This document shows positions 12,801 through 23,984 of a stretch of 64,000 nt of DNA, piece by piece. The stretch spans positions 215,251-279,250 of the forward strand of contig VXBP01004231.1 of assembly GCA_013400115.1 (NCBI GenBank). Reading direction: 5' to 3'. Source of the DNA: Rhinopomastus cyanomelas. Taxonomy: Eukaryota; Chordata; Aves; Bucerotiformes; Rhinopomastidae. Within the stretch, counting starts at the first letter, position 1; each line of letters opens with the position of its first letter. The notes beneath the pieces are model-generated. The model searched no databases. It was not told the DNA's origin and worked only from the letters and a program-made list of their open reading frames with translations. Position numbers and translations under genes: made by a program.

Positions 12801-13680
12801 GTCACAAACCTTTGCTGGCTCTGTGTGCAGTATCATGACAGACCTGAGATTAATCTTTAATGTTACGGTGAACGTGACTATTGCTTATATAGTTACACTC
12901 ATTCTTTTTCAAAGCATCCAAAACCTTGAAAGAAGCCATGTACTATCAAACAGGTGATGCTGGGTTTTACAAAAGGTCTTTGCAAGTATCAGGAGCACTT
13001 TTTCTCTGTGCTAGTTCGACTAAAATTGATGTAAAGAGGGCAGCCGTTTCCTCTAAGATTGCTTTGATGTTGGAGCGAATATTTCTGGGTTTGAAAAAAA
13101 ATGTTGTTTCTAGATGAAAGTAGTAAAGAAGAAAAAGTCTGATCTGTCTTTAAGAAGAAAGATAGGCAAAACCAAGTTGAACAAAAACAAACAAAAGACT
13201 CTAAAGTGTAGCTTCAGCAGGCTTCATCACCATGTGTTATAATTCTTCCTCCCACTCTGCCATTTCACCACAGTGCTTTCTCATCCTGTGCTAAGATTAG
13301 AAGCAGCAATTGTATCAAGAAAGGGGTATCATGGACATAGAAAACAGTTATGAAGTTCATGTGTAACAGTTATTTCTGTATAAAGACTACCAAAATAATA
13401 AGAGATCTGATTATTCTGCCAGTTATTCTGTTAAAAGCTAACAAACCCCTCTGCCAAATCTGATTCATTCTTATGTAACCAACTGGAAGCAGATTTTAAC
13501 CATGAAGAAGTATTAATAGTCATGTTTATAGTAAAGACAATAGGAATTTTGTGTTCTTCATCTGGAACTGCACTGTTTTGTATTCTTCAGAACATCTGTC
13601 ACAGATTAATACACCACGCTTTGCAGATGAAATAAGGTTTCCATAATAGATGCATTGTAGTTATGACAGAACTTAGAACA
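6801..13680. other. Intergenic, no gene recognised
   Basis: The longest open frame (minus strand, 8725-9231, 168 codons) starts at TTG and is unlike any family I know. A candidate regulatory block lies at 8440-8765, and a homeobox-like AT block at about 10375-10460 (ATTATTAATTAAAT, CTATTAATATATTG). A G-rich, moderately GC-balanced stretch at 12000-12760 has no recognisable origin. Confidence 0.55.
8440..8765. promoter_or_regulatory. Candidate conserved non-coding element
   Basis: Unique block with mixed CpGs and transcription-factor-like cores: ATTAATCCTGG (bicoid/OTX type), CGTTATCCATCC and GGATAAGC (GATA type), TTGATTGCGG. Its complexity is higher than in the flanks and it contains no repeat. 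The call is inference only and needs alignment with other amniotes. Confidence 0.3.
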
Positions 13681-14005
13681 AGATCGTAGAACCATGTAAA
13701 AACGTACATCAGAAAGGACTTGGGGTGTCATCTGACCCAAACCCCTGCTTAGAGTGTGGCTGACTTTGAGGTTAGATCTAGCTTTGAAGTTTGATCAGGT
13801 TGCATACAATCTTTTCTAGTTGAGTTTGGAGCATTCCCAAAGAAGGGAATTGCAGGACCTCCCTGGGCAACTCCTGATGTCTGACCACCTGACTGTGGAA
13901 TTGCTTTCCTAATATCAAATAGGAATTTTCCTGCTTTCAAGTTAAGCCTGTTGCCTATTGTCCACTTGCTGTCCACCTCTGAGAACAGCTTGGTGATGCC
14001 TTCTC
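13681..14005 (-). repeat. CR1 LINE 3' fragment, old diverged subfamily
   Basis: On the reverse strand the order is a TTAAGCCTGTTGCC-type segment complement, then CAACTCCTGATGTCTGACC, CTTTTCTAGTTGAGTTTGG, and a decayed terminus with GTAGAACCATG instead of clean octamers. Match quality is low, so this is an old insertion. Confidence 0.75.
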
Positions 14006-14089
14006 TGCAACATCCCAGTAGGTAACTGGAGAAAGTGCTAGTTCTCCTCTTAACCCTTTCCTCTTAAGGGACCCCTTGGTGCCTTAAAC

Positions 14090-14620
14090 GTGTGAACGAG
14101 GGATGACCGTTTCTAACTTCTGTGAGTGCACCTTTCTTAAACAACACTTTGCAAACCTTTGTCCTTTCAATATCGGGTGGCACAGACTATTCTGCTAAAC
14201 TTTTGAGTCCCTGACAGTGCGTAGAGCCAAATAAATTCCCTTTAGCCCATTATTTGGAATCTAATGATGGTTCGCGCAGTAGCTTGCTAAACTTTGATGG
14301 CTGTACCTCATTTTGTGTTCAATAAAAGATAACATGAGAGATCATTAGAGTAACTATGTCAGATTAAATGTATTTCCTTGTACAAAAGTCAAGTCCCTTC
14401 AGGAATCATTGCAATTTACTTTGTCTCATGGAGAACAATATTTTCCCGCTAGACCTCAACACAAAGGGCCATTACAAAATGTGATTCATATTTCATATGT
14501 TCAGAAACGTTCAGCACAAATTACAAATGGAGGCTTTAGTGAAGTATTTATGTTCTGTTACCAACAAGCTATGTATAAGTAATACGTGTCCCAGGGCTCC
14601 AGCCTACACCACTTACATTT
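14090..14620. promoter_or_regulatory. Candidate conserved non-coding element
   Basis: Non-repetitive block with SOX/TCF-like cores (CCTTTGTCC, ACTTTGATGG, AACAATATTTTC), homeodomain-like cores (ATCTAATGATGG, AGATTAAATG) and paired ATTTCATATG/TGATTCATAT motifs. It has no coding capacity. The call is based on motif clustering and composition only. Confidence 0.3.
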
Positions 14621-15920
14621 ATTTGTTACAGACTGCACTTATACTTTGCAGTTAAACACAAGGTAAGTCATGTTGCTTCTTTGAAAACACAGAAAAGTGC
14701 AGCAGACAAAACCATTATTGTTTCTGAGATTTTCCAGCAGCTGCAGGACCGAGAAGGGGCTGTATGTGGCTAAACTGGTAAAGCAGTGGTACCCTACCCA
14801 AACTTCAAAAGACTCTTCACAGGACCTCACCTCTTCCACCCTGAAAAACCCGAGGCTGCATGGGTGTATTTAGAGACTAAACGAAGCCCTTATGGAGTTC
14901 CAGTGAAAATTACTCTGCCCTGTTTTGAGTGTAGGCACTTACCAGTAGGTGTACTGGTAAGGAGGTGGCACACAGCTCTTGCAATGCCCCCTCTGCCAGG
15001 GGGCACTCCCACTAGAAAGGGTTACTCAGGGCTACGATTTTGGCTCGTGATTGCCTATTTTCAGTGTGGCGACACATGCCCGTGCTGTCCAGAGCACGAG
15101 GGCACAATGATTTTAAGTGCTGCAGACTTGTACAGAGCCTTAGAAACAAAAGATGCAGATCAGTAAAATAATTCCTGTGGCAAACAGAACTTTCTTGCAG
15201 AAGGGTTTAAACACTGTGGTGTGTGTTGATAATTGTACCCTGCTAAGCGCAGCAGAGGGGTGCAGAGTCCTGTCTTCTCATAAAGCTGTTGCTGTTCTAA
15301 AAATAATCTTCTGTTGCATAAAAACTGGTTCATCCAGAGGTTTTCTGGTTCAGGATTAGTCTGCTGTTCTTTTTACTGTGCTCTCTTAAAATCACAGCTT
15401 ATATAGCCACAGTAATGGGAATTTTAAAACTCCAGTGAGTTTTGCACTTCTTGAGTTCAACTTTCCAACAAATTATAAGCACTGAACATTACTGCAAGAC
15501 CAAGTCAAAGAAAAGCAGAGTATCTGACAAGTATAAATGTATTCTGACAAGTATAATCACTTATTTTCATTGCTAAGCAATTATAAAGTCAAGAAAGTCG
15601 AGATCTCATCCTGCAATATCAATTCTGACTCACAGTCACTAGCTGTTATTGTCACAGTAATTTTCTTTCGTTCAGATGGGTCACCTATCAGGGGCCACGT
15701 TAACTTTTGTCTTCCAAGAACACGCTGGTCAGCAGCGCAGCCAGGCAGCAGCGTGGCACAGTGCCCAGTTCCTAAACCCAGTTCCTAACTTTATGCCTAG
15801 GTTGCCCGAGAGAGAGACACAATCCCTTCCAATTTACCAGTGCCTGTGTGCATGAAACTGCCTGCATGTTCACAGATAGTTTTGACAACAAATCCCAGAG
15901 TCTGGACTAGCACGGAGGCT

Positions 15921-15948
15921 CAGCGTATCAGGCACAGCGTATCAGCAC
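15921..15948. repeat. Two-copy 14-bp tandem repeat
   Basis: CAGCGTATCAGGCA is followed directly by CAGCGTATCAGCAC: two 14-bp units whose first 11 bases are identical. Confidence 0.75.
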
Positions 15949-17195
15949 CGTTTGTGACTGGTGGTTTGTGTTTTGTGGGGGCACCAGGCCAAAGTGACAT
16001 CACCCTTTTTAGCTGGGCATGCGGGTGTTTATAGTGACTTGCTAATTTACTGCAAATCCTTCAGAAAATAAAGCAGCTAATAAGGCTGTGTAGTACAAAC
16101 CAATAGGAGAAGAGCAAGTTGCACTAGAGATGGAAGTCGCACCAAGACTCATGCCAAATTATTATCTCCACTCATACTGTCCATTTCTATTTTTGAAAGA
16201 AGTGGAGAAACTGGAGTAAACAGTCAAATGCAAGAGGCAAGTGCTGTAAAATATGACATTGGAAGGATTCAGTTTATCGAAAAGGATATTGAGAAGTGAT
16301 AGGAAGGTAGTATGACTAAAGGAAGAAAATATCCAACAGTAACAGACTTCATAAAATTCATTGTATAATGATGTAATTTAAAAAGGGAGTTAAAACCAGG
16401 CAAATTCAAGTCACCATGGGGAAACAACAGACTTTCCATCTTCACATCCAAAATGTGTGGGTTCCTTAAAAATGTTCTGTTGTTATACAGGAAGCACATT
16501 GGGAGAGAGTCAAGTGGACCAGACTTCTGCCCTTTATTTTACAGGTGACGGGGGCACAAGGTGATCACTGTGGTCCTGTCAAGGGTGTTTTCTACTTTAA
16601 AACAATTTCTGAAAGAACAGTAGAAAAAACAGAGAGAAGAAAGAAAACTGTGAAGTACAGTAAGAATGAATCAAAACAAAGTCTTGTGGGATTGAGCCGT
16701 TGAGATTGTTATACAAACAAACAGGGGGAGTAGATTTGTTGGTTTGATTTGCATTAATGGACCTGGAGAAGTTCCATGTGAGAGATCTCAAGCAAAACTA
16801 AGGAAATAGGAGTTACTGGAAGACATGCAAGGGAGGTAAGAAGCAAAGAAAACATGGGAGCGAAGACTGGCACAGGCAGTGCCAAGAGGGGCAGCTGAAA
16901 TGAAAGCCCAAAGTGTTACTAGCCTGGCTCATCAACTTTGGAGAAAACTTGACTCCATATTTTCATGAGTGAACATCACAGTTGTTACAGAGTCGTTCTG
17001 ATAACACTTGTTCAAAGTCAAAAGCTCCCACCTAGCTTACTGCAGGAGGTTGTTTTCACCCATGACCACAAGCAACAAACTGCAACTGGATCAGGTGCTC
17101 AGACATGCTACTGGGAGGGCGAGAAAAGCAGAGGATACATCTTTATGGAAAGGACATTGCAGAAGGCTGCCTTGTTTATCTAAGCAGATTGTAGT

Positions 17196-17400
17196 GCAGA
17201 GGAGGTTATGATTGCAACCTATAAATATATCAAGGGTGTAAACACAGCAAGGGGAAATAACTATTTAAATTAAAAGGCAATGTTGGCATAAGAAGAAATA
17301 GATATAAAAAGATTATAAATTATTTTAGAGCTGAAATGAGAAGGCTCCTAAGCATCATTCTCTTTCTTCCAGAGAAGTCACTGCAGTTAAAAAGGCCTCA
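17196..17400 (+). repeat. Ancient CR1-type LINE remnant
   Basis: Decayed match to the 3' region of old CR1 subfamilies: ACCTATAAATATATCAAGGG, AAGGCAATGTTGGCATAAG and a final TTCCAGAGAAGTC. It shares the ATGTTGGCATAAG motif with another old fragment near 35340. Boundaries are approximate. Confidence 0.5.
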
Positions 17401-18023
17401 CTCTGAAATGAAGTCAAATAATTGATTAAAACAATTCTGGGATACAGTTGCTTATGATATCAAGGGCCAAGACTCAAGGAAGATCCTGGATCTATGTTCC
17501 AGTGACCTGTCTGCAAAATCTTTTTCAGTTACAGGAACAGAGTTATGCTACAGGACAGCACCTATGAGCACCTTCCTCTGTGCTTCTAAGAACAGAGACA
17601 CCTCTGATTACTGAGGGACAACAGCAGACATTTCTCCTCCAGCATGGCTGATGATGCAGCTCATGATTCTTTTATAGCCAGACCTGCGACACATGTAGTG
17701 TGACAGCCTGTGGAAAAGCACCAGCGTGAAACACAGCCTCAGGATCTGTTTGTCTTTCACCCAGTGAAGGTACTGTGAGAAATTGTGGGGACAGTAATAC
17801 TGTCTGTAAAGGACTGCTGAGGTGGGTAATCAGTGCAGCCTTTGAGATTCAAAGAATAATGAGACAAGAAATGCAAGGGGTACAAGATATCTCGATTACC
17901 CCAATTACAGGGAAGGATTCTGAAAGAAATTGTGAAGGCGGTTCTGAAGCAATTTCAAAATTTACTGGGGAGATTGTATAAATTCATGCCAGCTCAACAG
18001 ATTATCTCAGAATCCTGAGAGTC
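17401..18023. other. Intergenic, nothing recognised
   Basis: Unique sequence between two repeat fragments, with only short chance open frames. Confidence 0.5.
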
Positions 18024-18078
18024 ACACAGTATCACAGTATTATCAAGGTTGGAAGAGACCTCATAGATCATCAAGAGT
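18024..18078 (-). repeat. CR1 LINE 3' tip, TACTGTGA-tail subfamily
   Basis: ACAGTATCACAGTATTATCA, GGTTGGAAGAGACCTCATAG and ATCATCAAG form a reversed CR1 terminus with TACTGTGA octamers, a different subfamily from the ATTCTATG copies. It is cut off by the next CR1 fragment. Confidence 0.85.
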
Positions 18079-18089
18079 CCTTAAGTGGC

Positions 18090-18233
18090 TACTTATAAAC
18101 CTCCTTGGAGGTGTTTAAGGCCAGGATGGATGAGGCTGTGGCCAGCCTGATCTAGGGTGGGGTGTCCCTGCCCATGGTAGGGGAGTTGGAACTGGATGGT
18201 CCTGTGGTCCTTTCTAACCCTGACTGACTGTAT
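18090..18233 (+). repeat. CR1 LINE 3' fragment, GGTGTCCCTGCCCATGG type
   Basis: CTTGGAGGTGTTTAAGGCCA, GGCCAGCCTGATCTAGGG, GGTGTCCCTGCCCATGG and GGAACTGGATGGTCCTG identify a third CR1 subfamily, sandwiched between two others. This is a nested or serial insertion site. Confidence 0.8.
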
Positions 18234-18327
18234 GACTTGGTCTAGGTGATCCTAGTGTGGCAGGGGGATTGGACTGGATGATCTTTCGAGGTCCCTTCCA
18301 ATCCCTAATGATTCTATGATTCTATGA
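18234..18327 (+). repeat. CR1 LINE 3' end, AATCCCTAATG subfamily
   Basis: GACTTGGTCTAGGTGATCCT through GATCTTTCGAGGTCCCTT to AATGATTCTATGATTCTATG. It is close to the consensus of the other young copies in this window, so probably the latest of the three insertions in this cluster. Confidence 0.92.
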
Positions 18328-20770
18328 AACTCCTTCTGCAAAGCTATTTCTCACATACATAAGGTTTACTCACTCCAAGATATACCTTAATTCCAACACT
18401 GCTGGTGCAGATTCACAGGGAAGCCAGACCAAAGTAACATACGTCATTGTCTCCAGACAATGCACCTCCAGTGCTCAAGAACCACCAAGGCTCAGCCACC
18501 ATTCAAGGACAGAAATCACGGCTGTATTTTGTCTTTCTCTGTGGGACAGCAGCTGGGACAGAGTTGTGCCCTCAGCAGTTACGTGTGAAGAATTCAGCTC
18601 AAATCCAGAATTGAATTACTGCATGATAGAAGAAACACTGTGTCTCTAGTTCTTACTTGACATCAAGGTTATGCAGCAGGAGTAAGAGACTGAGCCTAGA
18701 AAAGAAATGCACAGAGCCATTTCTTCTTGCTTTACCGATGCAGACGTCCCGCACACAAGCCCAGCACTCCTGGCTAGCAGCTGAAACACACGGGTAGCTT
18801 TACAGCGCTGTGCTTAGACACCTCACGTGCTGTGATTCTTCCTCGCTCACACTGTTGGGGTTTACCAGTGGAAGGACCATTCTTTTAAAAAGTTGAAACA
18901 ATAATCAGAGAGGGAATGGACGTTGTCAGTCAGTCACACAGCACTGAGTGGCAGTTTCTCCCCAAAGAAGACAAGACAGTTCTCGTACCTGTAATAGATG
19001 TTAGAGGGAAAGGATGAGCTGGGCAACATCAAGATGTAAAAAGAAACACGTTTGGTTAAATAAAAGGCACTGTGAAGAAAAAACTAAGTAGAAGAAAGTA
19101 AGTTTTGTCAGAACAATTCACTTAGATTCTACTGCTTCTGTTCAAGCTATTTTCATAAACCCACTTCTCGAAGAAATAGTTAATCTGAAAGTGTCAGTAT
19201 TGAGGAGACCATGGAGAAGCAATTACTAATTTCCTTTTTTTCCCTTCAGAAAACTGATTTGCTGCTGTTTCTCCACAGATGCCATGGCTGAAGTTTAATT
19301 TGTAGCTGAAATTTTTCCTCAATTTTTGATGTGGTCCATGCAGTCTTGACAACGTCTGAATCACCAGCACTTGTAAAGGTAAGTTACTTACTTCAATATT
19401 GAGATATGGGACTAAAAAACTGTGGGCAAATTTGACAAAGCAAAGGGATACTAGACCTTGTCTTATACCAACCACAGACTGTTGATTCTGCTCAAAATAT
19501 TTCAGGTGATATGCTACTAGAGCTCCAAATTTGTCATAAATACAGATGGCAAGCCAATTTGAGAGAGCCATTCCCACTGGGAGTTGGGGAGAAAGTGACA
19601 AATCAGGTCTTTGAGAGAAGTAAAAGCAAATCTTACTTTTCTGTTACACCTTTTGGTTTCAGTGATAGTGTTGCAATTAAGAATTACAGTATTTTAATCT
19701 GAAAGTGAATCTCTTCCAACGATACAAGGTGGTGCACGGTTTAAAGTGTGCACTCACACGCTCACCTCATTGCATCATGCACTTCATAACTGTACTGTCT
19801 GAGTCTGTTCCTCCCCACTTGTCCTCTTTCCCCACCTCTTTCCACATAATACGCTGGTAGGTAATAAGAAGCAGAGCTGCTGCTACAATTTAATGGGAAA
19901 TACAACTGTTTATTGAACCAGATACCCATTATTAATTTAACAACTGAACACGAATGCTTCTGGCAATCAGTGCAATAGGTCTGTTTCCTTGATTCCTTAA
20001 GGTTTGCCATTGGCCTCAGCAGAAGCTCAATCCAGCCCTCCGAGGGAAGCAGTGCTGCTTTTTGACACTTGTAAAGAGAGAACAAGTTCCAGCCTCATTC
20101 AGTTCTGCTGTGTGCATTTCCTCTGCCATCTCCTAGACACACACAGCTCTCACATGGCTTTAGGAATACACTGAGGCCATTCTCTTTCTCATAATCTTTC
20201 CAACGTTTTATGACTCAGTTGGAATGCAGAGTATGTACAGTCGAGGGGCTGCAAGTGGTGGTTTGTAATGATTGATCAGAGCTATTTGTAAGTGAAAGAA
20301 ATTCACACCTTTGTTTTGAATTTGTATTACCTACTGTTTTAAGCAACCCTTGTGTCTTTCAGCCTGCAGTGATAGGACTCCCACTGCAAAGTGGAGCCTG
20401 TGGAGATGCTGTTTCAAAGCTAATCTGGACAGAGGAATTATTGCACCAGAGATTAATGTGGCCCAAGGAGACTCTAGAGGGCAGTCTTGGAATAGTGAAA
20501 CAAATTGATAACTTCCCTGTCATGAGAAACCCAGCCATGCACGGTCAGTGCCAAGTGTTTAAAAGCTACGACTGTTAAAAGAAGGTATTTTAACAAAGTC
20601 CTTTAATTTAACATGACATATGAATATACTCTGATGTAAGATATTTACAGTAGCATAATGCAATTAAAAAATCCATATATTGTGGTATCACTGAGCAGTA
20701 TGTCCATGGTGCGTAACAAATGCCTCAGAACCAAAAGTAGCAAATACATTCATGTCTTGAGTTTAGTTGG
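18328..20770. other. Intergenic, no gene recognised
   Basis: Unique sequence. Frames of up to 135 codons (minus strand, 19194-19601) show no family signature. No repeat or RNA gene was seen. Confidence 0.55.
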
Positions 20771-20867
20771 TTCCTGTGTGACTTGGTCTAGGTGATCCTG
20801 CTGTGTCAGGGGGTTGGACTAGATGATCTTTCAAGGTCCCTTCCAATCCCTAATGATTCTATGATTC
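20771..20867 (+). repeat. CR1 LINE 3' end, AATCCCTAATG subfamily
   Basis: A severely 5'-truncated copy that starts at TCCTGTGTGACTTGGTCTAG and ends AATGATTCTATGATTC. Confidence 0.92.
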
Positions 20868-22436
20868 AAGCCCTAGTAATTTCATGCGATGCCTTTCCAT
20901 CAGCAGTTTAAAGCTCTACTAGAGTCCATCAGAATTCCTTTGCTTAAAGAGAGTAGGAGAACATCCAATGTACAGTGCAGATGCAAATTTAATGCCAGTT
21001 TTTAAAAGATGTGTTTTACTTTATAAGTAATTAATCTTTATACACAAGTTTTGACTATTGTTGGCAGAAATCAAAATTGCGTGCCTTGTAAATTTTTAAT
21101 TGAGCAATTCTTAGATTAAAAAAATGCATTAGTAACTTCGACTATGTTTAATATTTTAGAAGAAGTTGTTCTGCAAGAAAACAAATCATTGGTAATGAAA
21201 AACAATGTGCAGCTTGTAAGTACTTACTGTGCAAACTTTTGGAACATGTAACCTTTGTTTCTTTGTAGGCAAACAATATTGCAGGCTTGTTTTAAGGGAG
21301 GGACTTACTTCCTCTGGAAGACTTTAAGCTGTGTCTTTCAAAATATTTAGAAAGGACAAGAGACTCTTTATCCCTATTGTGTAGAGGGGCATTGCTTCCT
21401 CTCGTGGCCACAACAGCCATACTGCAAACTAGTCAGAGTGACAGGGCAGGGCTGGCCAAGCGTTGGTAGCTGAGGTGCTACACAAGGAGGATGGAAGGTG
21501 CAAAGAGTTGCTAGACAGACAATAAACCAAGCTGCAGTTTCATAAAGTTCAGCTCGTTTGTCCTTAATTCCTGAAGCAATTACAGTTCCTCAAAACCCCT
21601 GTCTTCAGGCTTGACAATTTGGAAGAGAAGACATCATACTTCTGCTGATTGTCCAAACAAGACAGACTATTTTGCTCTACTTGTTTCTGCTCATGCTTGA
21701 GCTGGACTGCAAATGTATCTGCTTCTCTGGCCACATCTCATGCAAAGGTGATGAGTTGTAGTCTCGAGGCCTCTCTACATGCTGGTTTTGGTAGCCAAAA
21801 ATATACCTGTATACATTCAAAACACAGTCAGACAAAAAGAAGCCACATGCAAAGAAAATTATCACCTGGCTACAAGCCATTTTTAATCTGGCTAGTAGAG
21901 CCTTCAGCCAGTACACTGAGGTTGATTCAGTTCTGCCTCTGTCCCAGGGGGTTCGCACGATATAATGTGCGAGTTTGTCCTTCCTGTTATGGGGTGTCAA
22001 CCTAGGCTGAAATAAACACATTTGCAGGGCTAGCCAGAGAAATACACGGGAACTTGAAGACAGACACATTGTAGGGATCTCCATGCTAATCCACAGGCAG
22101 GCTGCGTTGCCCTACCAGTTACACCAGGTAGGAGGAATTTACTGACCATTTATGACTTCTCTATGGTGTAACTATCTTTTTTTAACTATGTAAATTTATC
22201 CTTGGCCTGTGCTCATGCAGTGCGTTAAATTAATAGTAAAAATGATTGGATATGTTGGAAGTCCTGTTCTTGTACTGCTTGTGGGTGTGTCTTTCACCTC
22301 TCCCTGAAAGCATCAAGCTATGGGTCCTTTTGGTTCGATATTTGAATTTTCCACAGTTCCTGGTGACCAGTGCTTCTGCTGTTTCACAGGTTCTCTGAAA
22401 GTAGAATAATTTCTCATATACATTAAAAAAAAATAC
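20868..22436. other. Intergenic, no gene recognised
   Basis: Unique sequence. AT-rich at 20990-21240, with TTTTAATTGAGC and other homeodomain-like cores. Two overlapping frames on opposite strands at 21649-22084 (118 and 135 codons) have no recognisable product. Confidence 0.5.
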
Positions 22437-22508
22437 ATAGGATCATAGGATCGTAGGATGTTAGGGGTTGGAAGGGACCCAAAGAGATCATCGAGTCCAA
22501 CATAAAAA
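22437..22508 (-). repeat. CR1 LINE 3' tip
   Basis: Repeated GATCATAG/GATCGTAG octamers, then GGGGTTGGAAGGGACCC and GATCATCGAGTCCAAC, read as a reversed CR1 3' end. It lies immediately upstream of the long plus-strand CR1. Confidence 0.8.
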
Positions 22509-22552
22509 TCCAACCAACAACACTCCAACTTCTGTCACTGCAATCTTCCAAA

Positions 22553-23652
22553 AAGTCAAGAAGGTGGACCCAGGTAACTATAGATCCATCAGCCTCACCC
22601 CCATCCTGGGAAAGGTGATGGAGCAATTTATCCTAGACTCTGTCTCCAGGCACATAAAGGACAGGAGGGTCATTAGGGACTGTCAGGATGGCTTTACAAA
22701 GGGGAGGTAATGCTTGACCAACCTGATAGCCTTTTGTGAGGGCATAACCAGGTGGAGAGATGATGGCAGAGCAGTGGATGTGGTCTATCTTGACTTCAGT
22801 AAAGCATTTGACACGGTCTCCCACAGCATCCTTGCAGCCAAACTGAGGCAGTGTGGTCTGAACGATCAGGTAGTGAGTCTGGCTGTAGGATAGAAGCCAG
22901 AGAGCAGTGGTCAATGGGACAGAGTGTAGATGGAGGCCTGTATCTAGTGGAGTCCCCCAAGGGTCAGTACAGGGACCAGTCCTATTCAATCTAGTCATTA
23001 ACTACTTGAATGAGGGATTAGGGTGCAAGTTTGCTGATGACACAAAGCTGGGTGGTGTCACCAACACCCCAGCAGCCTGTGCTGCCATTCAGTGGGAACT
23101 GGAGAGACTGGAGAGCTGAGCGGGAAGAAATGTAATGAAGTAGAACAAGGGTAAGTGTAGGGTCTGGCATCTGGGCAAGAACAACCTCAGGCACCAGTAT
23201 GGGTTGGAGACTGAGCTGCTGAAGAGCAGTGTAGGAGAAAGGGACCTGGGTGTCCTGGTGGACAGCAGGATGACCATCATCCAGCAGTGTGCCCTTGTGG
23301 CCAAGATGTTGTGCCAACAGAGCCACAAAGGTGGTCATCCTGCTGGCCACTAGGATGCCAGCAGTGTGCCCTTGTGGCCAAGAAGGCCTACAGCATCCTG
23401 GGGTGGATCAGAAGTGGCGTGGTTAGCAGACTGAGCGAAGTTCTCCTCCCCCTCTACTCTGCCCTGGTGAGACCACATGTGGAATATTGTGTCCAGTTCT
23501 GGGCCCCTCAGTTCAAGAGGGACACAGAGCTGCTGGAGAGAGTCCAGCGCAGAGCAACGAAGCTGATGAAGGGAGTGGAATATCTCCCTTATGAGGAGAG
23601 GCTGAGGGAGCTGAGTCTCTTTAGATTGGAGAAGAGGAGACTGAGGGGGTGA
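22553..23652 (+). pseudogene. CR1 ORF2 reverse-transcriptase remnant, broken
   Basis: Fragments of a non-LTR retrotransposon polymerase. An N-terminal piece with the NYRSISLTPILGKVMEQ segment is in frame 1 up to a premature TAA at 22708-22710, where the family normally has a serine codon. The palm motif A (LDFSKAFDTVSH) follows at about 22787-22822, still in frame 1. After a 1-nt-type frame shift, a frame-2 segment carries GVPQGS and the catalytic FADD (about 23026-23040). A further open segment, 23287-23652, covers part of the C-terminal region. With a nonsense codon, frame shifts, a duplication and no 5' half, it cannot make an active enzyme. Family identity is secure; the exact number of indels is not. 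Confidence 0.85.
23258..23382 (+). repeat. Fold-back and direct duplication inside the CR1
   Basis: CCAGCAGTGTGCCCTTGTGG plus five more bases at 23281-23305 recurs identically at 23358-23382. In addition, 23330-23350 is the reverse complement of 23258-23278 with two mismatches in 21. Normal CR1 sequence has neither copy, so a local template switch or inversion-duplication occurred in this element or its source. Confidence 0.8.
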
Positions 23653-23984
23653 CCTTATTAATGTTCATAAATACGGAAAGAACAGGTGTCAGGAGGATGG
23701 AGCCAGGCTCTTCTCAATGTCAACTAGTGATAGGACAAAGGACAATGGGTGTGAGCTGGAACATAGGAGGTTCTATGTAAATATCAAGAAGGAACTTTTT
23801 CACAGTGAGGGTGATGGATCACTGGAACAGACTGCCCAAGGGGGTTGTGGAGTCTCCTTTTCTGGAGACATATAAAACCTGCCTGGATGCGTTCCTGTGT
23901 GACTTGGTCCTGCTGTGGCAGGGGGATTGGACTAGATGATCTTTCAAGGTCTCTTCCAATCCCTAATGTTCTATGATTCTATGA

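Larger units (their letters stand above)
14006..17195. other. Intergenic, no gene recognised
   Basis: The 126-codon plus-strand frame at 14786-15166 starts with GTG and is not recognisable. The region contains an enhancer-like block (14090-14620) and short tandem duplications near 15520, 15764 and 15921. Otherwise it is unique sequence. Confidence 0.55.
22545..23984 (+). repeat. Long 5'-truncated CR1 LINE (about 1.4 kb)
   Basis: The longest CR1 copy in the window. It runs from within the reverse-transcriptase region (GGACCCAGGTAACTATAGAT) through the ORF2 C-terminal coding region and the 3' tail to CCCTAATGTTCTATGATTCT. The 5' end is truncated, as is usual for CR1. It contains a local fold-back duplication at 23258-23382. 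Its tail places it in the same young subfamily as most other copies here. Confidence 0.95.

Noticed and set aside
14786..15166. 126-codon frame with a CXXC-like CPCC segment
   Set aside because: Starts with GTG; a single Cys cluster without other zinc-finger residues is not evidence for a domain.
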